A stretch of DNA of 38,353 bases from Candidatus Aminicenantota bacterium. Lineage in GTDB: Bacteria > Acidobacteriota > Aminicenantia > S016-38. A model generated the notes under the pieces. It was not told where the DNA came from. It ran no database searches and was given only the letters and a program-made list of their open reading frames with translations. The stretch lies in contig JALXBI010000105.1 of assembly GCA_026991555.1 (NCBI GenBank), positions 1 to 38,353 on the forward strand. Direction: 5' to 3'. A program made the translations under genes and the position numbers. Below are positions 32,464-38,353 of the stretch, one piece after another (the first letter of the stretch is position 1; each line of letters begins with the position of its first letter).

Positions 32464-33057
32464 TCTTCGATCTAAGGAGTCCATTTCCCCTTCAATTTTC
32501 CCTCTCCATTCCTCCAGTTCAGCATCCGGTGGGATAAAAAGAGGGCCTTTTATTTCCATAATAATTCTAGAAAAGGGCGGGAAAACATTGAACCGGTCCC
32601 AGGAGTGGAGTTTTTTGGAAGGTTTTGAGGCATAGGAGCCGTAGAAAAGCCCGGCTCCGCTCTTTGCCGCAGCATATATGCATCCAGGCTTTAACCTGTG
32701 ATAAGGACCCTTAGGGCCATCTGCGGCAAAAACCACATCTTCCCCCCTTTTAATTGCCCTTAGAGCCTCTGCCAGGGCCGTTCCCCCAAACCTTGTGGAG
32801 GAGCCCCTTATGGGCCTGTAACCCAGAAGAAGGCTGACCTTAGCCAGGAGCTCCCCGTCCCTGTGACGGCTTATTATGGGCCTTATCCCCCTTTTTCGGA
32901 AATAATAAAGGGGGAAAAGCATTTTCCCGTGCCAGAGACAGAGCACTGCTCCCCTGTCCCCTCTTTTATAATCCTCGTATTTTTCCATACCTCTCACCTC
33001 TGCCTTAGAGAGTCCACCCAGGAACTTAACCAGCCAGGACAGGAATCTTTCCTTCAT
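32431..33057 (-). CDS. DUF374/LPLAT-like acyltransferase
   Basis: A 208-residue protein with the DUF374 pattern of the lysophospholipid acyltransferase superfamily: LCLWHGKMLFPLYYFRKRG with the H of an HxxxxD-like site, ISRHRDGELLA, RGSSTRFGGTALAEALRAIKRGEDVVFAADGPKGPYHRLKPGCIYAA. Relatives are often near lipid A/Kdo genes in diderms; the acyl acceptor is not known. The ATG lies 4 bases inside the regulator gene (ATGA-type overlap), so it is coupled to the NtrC-type regulator. It overlaps the aminotransferase by 33 bases at the 3' ends. Confidence 0.88.
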   Translation of the reverse strand: MKERFLSWLVKFLGGLSKAEVRGMEKYEDYKRGDRGAVLCLWHGKMLFPLYYFRKRGIRPIISRHRDGELLAKVSLLLGYRPIRGSSTRFGGTALAEALRAIKRGEDVVFAADGPKGPYHRLKPGCIYAAAKSGAGLFYGSYASKPSKKLHSWDRFNVFPPFSRIIMEIKGPLFIPPDAELEEWRGKIEGEMDSLDRRLEAEVSGKLP

Positions 33058-34379
33058 GAAATTCCGTATTTTCTCATCTTTGAATAGAGGGTTTTGGGGG
33101 ATATTCCCAGGAGCCGGGCGGCCCCCTGAAGGTCTCCCCCCGCCCTTTTAATGGCCTGGGAGATCTTGGTCCTTTCCACCCATTGCCTGGCTTTTTCTAA
33201 GGCTTCCTCTAAGGTTCCTGAAAGGTCTAAGGGATGGCCAATCTCCTGCAGAACAATATCCTTTTCAGTTATGAAATCTCCCTCTGAAAGAACATAGGCC
33301 CTTTCCATTACGTTTTTAAGCTCCCTTACATTTCCTGGCCAGGCGTAGGAAAGGAGTTTCCTTTTAGCCCCTTCGGTTAGTTTCTTGGGTGGCTTTCCTT
33401 CCCCCCGCAATTTCCTGAGGAAAAACTCGGCTAAGGGAATGATGTCCTCCTTTCTTTCCCTGAGCGGAGGAATTTCTATAGGAAAAACCGATAGGCGATA
33501 AAAAAGGTCCTGGCGGAATTTTCCCTCCTTAACTAAGGAGGATAGGTCCCTGTTGGTGGCCACTATGAACCTTACATCCACCTCTATTTCCCTGGTCCCG
33601 CCCAGCCTCTCTATTTTCCTCTCCTCAATTACCCTGAGAAGTTTCGCCTGAAGGGCAGGGCTCATCTCCCCTATCTCGTCCAGAAAAACCGTTCCCCCGT
33701 TGGCCAGTTCCAGCCTTCCAGGTTTTGTTCTATCTGCTCCGGTGAAGGCTCCCCTTTCGTATCCGAAAAGCTCGCTTTCCAGAAGGGTCTCTGGAATTGA
33801 AGCGCAGTTTATGGCCACAAAGGGCCTGCCTCCCCTACGGCTCATGGTGTGGATTGCCCTGGCGAATACCTCCTTACCAGAGCCTGTCTCCCCTGTAAGC
33901 AGAACTGTTATATCGGAAGAGGCAGCTTTCTTTGCTTTAGAGAATGCTTCGGTAAAGGCAGGGGAGGAGCCCACAACCTCCACATCTTGGAGGGCTTGGG
34001 AGAAGAGCAGAGCCTTGGCCCACTGCCTCCTTTCCTCAATGGCTTTTTTTATAGTATCCCTGAGAAATTCAGGATCTACGGGCTTTTCTATGAACTGATA
34101 TGCTCCCTTTTTTACCGCCTCCACTGCCCTGGATATGTCCCCGTAGGCGGTAATCATAATTATAGGAACCCCTTCCTCCACTGCTAAGGGAATTAACTGG
34201 GTCCCTTCTCCGTCCGGGAGCTTCAGGTCGCAAACTATGGCCTCAAAACCCTCCCTCTCCAGTCTTTTTTGCGCCGAAGAAAGGGAATGGGCCTGCACTA
34301 TTTCAAAACCCTCTCCCTGAAGATAATCCCCTAAGGCAGATGCCAGCCTGCGATTGTCCTCCACAAGAAGAATCTTCAT
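33054..34379 (-). CDS. sigma-54-dependent response regulator, NtrC/AtoC type
   Basis: A 441-residue protein with three domains. Residues 1-120 are a receiver with phospho-acceptor D51 and a Lys at about 101 (FIEKPVD). Residues about 145-370 are an AAA+ sigma-54 activator domain with GETGSGKEVFARAIH, ESELFGYERGAFTGADR (the sigma-54 contact loop GAFTGA is intact) and a Walker B region. A Fis-type HTH (GAARLLGISPKTLYSKMRKYGIS) ends the protein. No sensor kinase gene lies next to it. The start may be leaderless from the extended -10. The downstream acyltransferase gene is coupled to it. Confidence 0.95.
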   Translation of the reverse strand: MKILLVEDNRRLASALGDYLQGEGFEIVQAHSLSSAQKRLEREGFEAIVCDLKLPDGEGTQLIPLAVEEGVPIIMITAYGDISRAVEAVKKGAYQFIEKPVDPEFLRDTIKKAIEERRQWAKALLFSQALQDVEVVGSSPAFTEAFSKAKKAASSDITVLLTGETGSGKEVFARAIHTMSRRGGRPFVAINCASIPETLLESELFGYERGAFTGADRTKPGRLELANGGTVFLDEIGEMSPALQAKLLRVIEERKIERLGGTREIEVDVRFIVATNRDLSSLVKEGKFRQDLFYRLSVFPIEIPPLRERKEDIIPLAEFFLRKLRGEGKPPKKLTEGAKRKLLSYAWPGNVRELKNVMERAYVLSEGDFITEKDIVLQEIGHPLDLSGTLEEALEKARQWVERTKISQAIKRAGGDLQGAARLLGISPKTLYSKMRKYGIS

Positions 34380-34385
34380 GAATAA

Positions 34386-34394
34386 ATATTATCA
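34386..34394 (-). promoter_or_regulatory. extended -10 of the NtrC-type regulator
   Basis: On the minus strand TGATAATAT (TGnTAnnnT) ends 6 bases before the ATG at 34379, giving a predicted start on the ATG. Read-through from tRNA-Val, 38 bases upstream, is an alternative source. Confidence 0.4.
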
Positions 34395-34417
34395 GGTGTG
34401 AAGGGGGAAATAAAAAA

Positions 34418-34492
34418 TGGTGGGCGGCAGAGGATTCGAACCTCTGACCACTACCGTGTGAAGGTAGCACTCTACCGCTGAGTTAGCCGCCC
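34418..34492 (-). tRNA. tRNA-Val (anticodon CAC)
   Basis: On the minus strand an acceptor GGGCGGC/GCCGCCC, anticodon arm CTACC-TTCACAC-GGTAG (anticodon CAC), T-loop GTTCGAAT, discriminator A and encoded CCA (34418-34420) are present. It is the only one of the four tRNAs here with a fully canonical promoter and 38 bases to the next start codon. Confidence 0.96.
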
Positions 34493-34502
34493 ACCCGGAA
34501 AA

Positions 34503-34530
34503 ATTATAAATCTATGCTCCCAAAAGTCAA
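34503..34530 (-). promoter_or_regulatory. promoter of tRNA-Val
   Basis: TTGACT (34525-34530), a 16-base spacer and TATAAT (34503-34508) on the minus strand predict a start about 4 bases before the tRNA. The -35 overlaps the stop codon of the giant secreted protein. Confidence 0.7.
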
Positions 34531-37500
34531 TACCCGTTGCCTGAACCTACCGGCAGTTTTAAACCCTCCTGCGAGAGCTTATAAAGCAGGAAGTCGTAGC
34601 CACCGTAGGTGAAGGAATTGGTGAAGCCGAACACATATATGTGAGCTTCGGCATCGGTTACTACAGCCTGGGCCTGCTCCTGGCCCGAGGCTCCCAGGTT
34701 CCTTCCCCAGTGTTTTATTAAATCGCTGGTGAGGGAATAAGCCACAGCATCCGCTCCTCCATTGGTATAGCTCTCACTGTATCCCACGACGATTATTTTC
34801 CCGTCGGCATTTACCGCTACGTCCCTTCCTCCGTCGTCGGCTCCTCCTCCGAAGTGGGCACCCTTTATTTTAAGCCCGGTATCCGGGTCCAGTTTGTAAA
34901 CCACTATGTCGTTTCCTCCGTAAGTATAGCTGGTAGAAGTTCCGACTATGTATAGGTTCCCTCCGTAGAGAATTCCCGAAGAGCCTGTTTCGTCCTGGTC
35001 CCCTCCGAAAAGCCTTCCGTAGATTTTTGACCCGTTTTGATCAAGTTTCCAAAGGGCTATGTCCTCGTCGCCGCCGGTGAAACTTCTGGAGCTTCCTATG
35101 AGGTAGATGTTGTCTGAGGAATCTATAACCAGACCATAGGCCGTGTCGTCATCGTTTCCTCCGTAATGCTTTCCGAAGATTACTGAGCCATCGGACTGAT
35201 TCAATTTATAGACCACCGCATCGGTTCCTCCATAGGTGTAGGAGGTAGTATATCCAGCAATTACAGGGGACTCGTCGCTGGTGAGGGCAATACTATAGGC
35301 TACATCGTCTCCACCTCCCCCAATCCTTTTAGTCCATATTTCACTCCCGTCTGGTGCTATTTTCTTCACCAGAATGTCCTTCTGGGTCCCGTCAAACATG
35401 TACCCGGCAATATACATGTTTCCTGAGGAATCCACCGCTATGGCCTCAGCGTATTCATCATAAAGGTATGTTCCGTAATTTTGATGCCACTCTTTGGTCC
35501 CGTTGGGATTTATCCGGTAAAGAAGGAAGTCCATTCCCCTCCAGGATATGGAATTGGATTCACCTACCATGAGCAGGTCACCGTTGCTATCCGTGGCAAT
35601 GTCCCTGCCTATATCGTCCCCGGTTCCACCATAATGTTGCCCATAGCCGGGATGCACATCAACGGTTATTGTCTGACTTCCTGTGGTGGAGGTTATATCA
35701 TAAGCTATAGCCTTGAGGGTGTGTTGACCTACGGTAGCGGTGGTGGTATCCCAGTGCCAGCTGGCATCGCAGGTCAGGGAGCCTCCGCAGTTGTAGGTAT
35801 ACTGAAGAGCCCCGTCCAGGAAAAATTCCACCCGGTCTATGCCTTCATCATCCTGAGCCCTTACCCTGACCCATATGACCGAAAAGACCGGGGCTCCATC
35901 AGTTGGGTAAAGGAAGGTTACCGTGGGAGCCCCAGGGGTTCCCCCTCCGCTCAGGAAGAACTCAAGATATTTTTCCATTATAGTGTTTCTGTCCGAGGTA
36001 GATGCTCCTCCGAACTCGTGGGATGCTGCTATGGTTTTATAGTTGCTGGTCTCCCTTGCCACTCCTGTGTGATAAAGGGGGCTGGAGTTATCCCAAATAT
36101 TAAAGGAATCGCTCTGGTTTGCACCTATATGGTCCATCCAGTTGTTGTCCCCGGAGTAAATCCAGGAGATTCCTTCGGTAAAGGTTCCTGATATTCCGTT
36201 TATCTGGCTGAGGTCCCCGCTTCCGTCATCGCAGCTGGAATCTCCACTTAGCCAGGTTCCGAAATAGTAATGCACCGATGTGGATGGGTCGTAGCACCAT
36301 GTATCTCCCCCTTCCATGTAAAGCCTGCCTCCCCCGTCCAGATAGGAAGATAAAACATCTCCCTCGGAGGATGTAAGGACATGATTGTCAGGATAAACTC
36401 CCAGGCATATCCACACCACTGGAGTGGAGGAACTTATGCTTGATGGCATGGAAGTGAGGTATTGGACATCGTAGCCCTGGTTGATCAGCTCATCCCTTAT
36501 GGCAGTGCAACTGTTGTTGTTTCCATCCAGGTCTATGACCATCATGGGTAAAATACCGTTATTGGTGATTACGGTTATTCTTTGGCTGGCGGTCTGGTTG
36601 GAAGTATCATAGGCAATGGCTGAGATTTCATGGGAGCCGTCTGCTACCTCGGTGCTATCCCAGGTAAAACCGTAAGGAGGAGAGGAATCCGAGTATTTTA
36701 AAACCCCATCCACATAGAATTCCACCCGTACCACTCCCAGGTCGTCAGAGGCATCGGCGGAGATGGATACATTTCCGGAAACGGTCTCCCCGTCAGAGGG
36801 TTCCGTGATAGTTACCGAGGGGGGATTATCCCCTTCCACCGAGAACCTGAAGGCACCAATTTTTGTCCTCCAATCGGTTCCGTTGACTACATAATATTCG
36901 TTGGTATACCAGAAGGTCTGATCATCATCAGGATCAACGGTGAGCATAGTATAATCGCCCCATCTTCCCGTGTTCCACTGGGAACCCTCACCTTCCTGAA
37001 GGGCTATTTCTCCCTGACCCAACATTCCCAGGGGATCTGTGCTTTTTCTCCCACCGTAGTAAATGGAGGGATATTGGGCAGAAGAGGATATGCTGAAGCC
37101 AAGGGCTACCTCTGCGCTGGAATTGGCAGCTATGGAAGCCATCCAGCGGTGACGGGAATCGGGAGCGTAGGTTCCCTGTTGATATATGTAAGGGGTTCCA
37201 GCAGGATCCCTCAATTCATACCAGCGGATTGCAGCATGGTCCCCTCCAGCATCCACGGTATGGTTAAGGAAGATGGACTCATAGGTTCCGTAATTCCAGT
37301 AGAAGGCAGAGTGCATGAGCCTGGATGAAAGAGCGTCCAGCTTGTTTAGGGTCCCTGGCTGGGGAATACAATTTTCAGAATATCCGCACATGTCAGAATC
37401 AAAACTGGCAACTTCCACCACGGTAGGTCCTGAAATGCTCCCGGTGGAATTTTCAAAATCAATATCCAGTTCGTATATGGCAAGGGAATCGGTGCTTATC

Positions 37501-38353
37501 CCGGCCCAGGAATCGTCCGCCATGGTTATAAGAAATTCTGGCTCCCCGGAAGGGGGAGGGGTGGGACTCTTGGCGTTGGCGGGAAGAAGGGACCAGGCGT
37601 ATGGGTCTGAGCTGTAATCAAGAAAGCCCAACATTCCGCTTAGGGTTCCCGAAGCCATAGCGTTTTTGTCCAGAGCCCATATGGTAACCCCTAAATAATT
37701 CCCCCCGTTGTCCATGTCAAAATCGTTAAAGGTGAAATAATATCCGTCCTCCCATACTCCAGCCTTGGGATAGGAGTTGAGGACATTGCTGGAGGAACTT
37801 ACCCCATCGTTGTTCTCAAAATTAAGGGCCCAGATATACCAGCCGCCGGAGACAGGATCGTTGCTTGCGCTCATGGCAATACATTGATAATGGGGAGCGG
37901 AGCTTACATCCGAGAAGGCGTAATCGGTGATGAGCCATCGGTCAAGGTATCGGTCGTAGAGCACTATGGGATCTCCCATGTTGGAATCGTCGCAGGGGGT
38001 CCCGGTGCCGTCAAAGAAATCGTCAAAGGTGGTTGCAGCTACCAAGGCGCCAGTGGCCTTGTCAAAAATTCCGAAGGAGACGTTTACTGCCTGGATGTAA
38101 TAACCCCTGTTTTCTGCTCCTACATTGGACCTGCCTACATCACCGTTAACATCCGGAGGCCATCCGGCTCCCCAGTTAGTAAGGTCCAGGCCTTCAAAGG
38201 TTAGAATTGGCACAGGCGCCAGCACTGTCCCCGGTTTTTTCTGCAATACTGGATCAAATTCCGTCTTTGGTTTTAAAGACCTCCTGGGGATGAACCTGGG
38301 AAAAACCAGCCTTTTACCTTTAAGTTTTCCTGACTTTCCCGGGGGCAGGGGGG
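34527..38353 (-). CDS. giant secreted protein with two Ig-like domains and seven SBBP propeller repeats (partial)
   Basis: The frame is open from the stop at 34527 to the right edge, so the N-terminus (and any signal peptide) lies outside; about 1274 residues are visible. The TTG at 38246 is not the true start, because the frame continues upstream with sensible sequence. An N-terminal domain of about 450 residues has PPDVNGDVG and repeated aromatic patches. Two Ig-like domains follow (PPSVTITEPSDGETV and PTVTFLYPTDGAPV), separated by a GATase-like alpha/beta domain (MMVIDLDGNN, VVWICLGVYPDNHV, GGGRLYMEGGD). Seven SBBP repeats end the protein. Composition is rich in Ser, Gly, Asp and Tyr, unlike its neighbours, which suits an extracellular protein. 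Its role is unknown; no sorting domain is seen after the repeats. Confidence 0.85.
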   Translation of the reverse strand, partial: PLPPGKSGKLKGKRLVFPRFIPRRSLKPKTEFDPVLQKKPGTVLAPVPILTFEGLDLTNWGAGWPPDVNGDVGRSNVGAENRGYYIQAVNVSFGIFDKATGALVAATTFDDFFDGTGTPCDDSNMGDPIVLYDRYLDRWLITDYAFSDVSSAPHYQCIAMSASNDPVSGGWYIWALNFENNDGVSSSSNVLNSYPKAGVWEDGYYFTFNDFDMDNGGNYLGVTIWALDKNAMASGTLSGMLGFLDYSSDPYAWSLLPANAKSPTPPPSGEPEFLITMADDSWAGISTDSLAIYELDIDFENSTGSISGPTVVEVASFDSDMCGYSENCIPQPGTLNKLDALSSRLMHSAFYWNYGTYESIFLNHTVDAGGDHAAIRWYELRDPAGTPYIYQQGTYAPDSRHRWMASIAANSSAEVALGFSISSSAQYPSIYYGGRKSTDPLGMLGQGEIALQEGEGSQWNTGRWGDYTMLTVDPDDDQTFWYTNEYYVVNGTDWRTKIGAFRFSVEGDNPPSVTITEPSDGETVSGNVSISADASDDLGVVRVEFYVDGVLKYSDSSPPYGFTWDSTEVADGSHEISAIAYDTSNQTASQRITVITNNGILPMMVIDLDGNNNSCTAIRDELINQGYDVQYLTSMPSSISSSTPVVWICLGVYPDNHVLTSSEGDVLSSYLDGGGRLYMEGGDTWCYDPSTSVHYYFGTWLSGDSSCDDGSGDLSQINGISGTFTEGISWIYSGDNNWMDHIGANQSDSFNIWDNSSPLYHTGVARETSNYKTIAASHEFGGASTSDRNTIMEKYLEFFLSGGGTPGAPTVTFLYPTDGAPVFSVIWVRVRAQDDEGIDRVEFFLDGALQYTYNCGGSLTCDASWHWDTTTATVGQHTLKAIAYDITSTTGSQTITVDVHPGYGQHYGGTGDDIGRDIATDSNGDLLMVGESNSISWRGMDFLLYRINPNGTKEWHQNYGTYLYDEYAEAIAVDSSGNMYIAGYMFDGTQKDILVKKIAPDGSEIWTKRIGGGGDDVAYSIALTSDESPVIAGYTTSYTYGGTDAVVYKLNQSDGSVIFGKHYGGNDDDTAYGLVIDSSDNIYLIGSSRSFTGGDEDIALWKLDQNGSKIYGRLFGGDQDETGSSGILYGGNLYIVGTSTSYTYGGNDIVVYKLDPDTGLKIKGAHFGGGADDGGRDVAVNADGKIIVVGYSESYTNGGADAVAYSLTSDLIKHWGRNLGASGQEQAQAVVTDAEAHIYVFGFTNSFTYGGYDFLLYKLSQEGLKLPVGSGNGY
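34545..35636 (-). repeat. seven SBBP-type beta-propeller repeats
   Basis: Seven protein repeats of about 50-52 residues, each with (H/N/R/L)-(Y/F/I)-GG-x-x-D-D at one end, then a strand pair (I-x-x-D-S-x-G-N-x-Y-x-x-G) and YGG-x-D-x-x-x-Y-K-L at the other. They would close as a seven-bladed propeller at the C-terminus. The DNA has diverged between copies, so the repeats are not recent. Confidence 0.8.

Noticed and set aside
34545-35636. CRISPR or DNA tandem repeat.
   Set aside because: The repeats are at protein level in one frame (SBBP blades), about 155 bases long and diverged in DNA.
35481-36191. Plus-strand frame of 236 codons opposite the giant secreted protein.
   Set aside because: Antisense shadow of a Gly/Ser/Asp-rich gene; no ribosome site, and no motif.
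38246-38353. TTG at 38246 as the start of the giant secreted protein.
   Set aside because: The frame stays open to the window edge with sensible codons and there is no ribosome site or signal peptide at the TTG.

Overview
The window looks like chromosomal DNA of a free-living, probably thermophilic, diderm and protein-degrading bacterium. The grounds are tight gene packing with many 4-base GTGA/ATGA overlaps, Lys/Glu/Arg-rich proteins, GC-rich tRNA stems in DNA of about 50% GC, and an unusual number of secreted or envelope peptidases (Tricorn type, two M16-like, C69, an HELAH metalloprotease). The P5C dehydrogenase resembles the Thermus type, but base composition rules out Thermus itself. Acidobacteriota/Aminicenantota-like or another uncultured thermophilic lineage is my guess; there is no 16S gene to settle it. 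I see no insertion sequence, phage, CRISPR array or defence island.

Layout. (1) 1-7083, minus strand: an operon of secreted deacetylase-like protein, GT39-type membrane glycosyltransferase, CstA transporter, small protein and ArsA-type ATPase, then a Tricorn-like protease (cut by the window edge) with its own promoter. (2) 7232-8436: an ODP-type metallo-beta-lactamase gene divergent from (3) 8437-12302, plus: sirtuin, RadC, phosphomannomutase/phosphoglucomutase and an unrecognised membrane-anchored protein. (4) 12310-14926, minus: MerR-like regulator, tRNA-Pro(GGG), surE, YqaA/VTT membrane protein, tRNA-Pro(CGG), acylphosphatase, HD protein. (5) 14948-18125, plus: queD, queE, hisS, tRNA-Ser(GCU), winged-helix/nucleotidyltransferase-like protein. 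(6) 18147-22796, plus: two M16-like proteins without the zinc motif, XerC/D recombinase, C69 dipeptidase. (7) 22784-30255, minus: eight genes headed by P5C dehydrogenase, then an outer-membrane metalloprotease fusion, MEMO, a small protein, a HAD phosphatase, two tandem paralogous envelope proteins and a MauE/DoxX protein. (8) 30321-32463, plus: flippase-like protein and class III aminotransferase. (9) 32431-38353, minus: DUF374 acyltransferase, NtrC-type regulator, tRNA-Val(CAC), and a giant secreted Ig/SBBP-propeller protein running off the right edge.

The most interesting features concern gene expression rather than any single protein. Many first genes of transcripts have a TAnnnT -10 box ending 5-7 bases before the start codon, placing the predicted transcription start on or next to the start codon (leaderless mRNAs). 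Two such genes, the MerR-like gene and queD, diverge from one palindromic ATTATAAT. Three of the four tRNA genes end only 8-12 bases before a start codon that has no Shine-Dalgarno sequence, so tRNA 3' maturation may itself create near-leaderless mRNAs. Genes inside operons, and some leadered first genes, do carry good GGAGG-type sites, so both initiation modes appear to coexist. I see no convincing intrinsic terminator.
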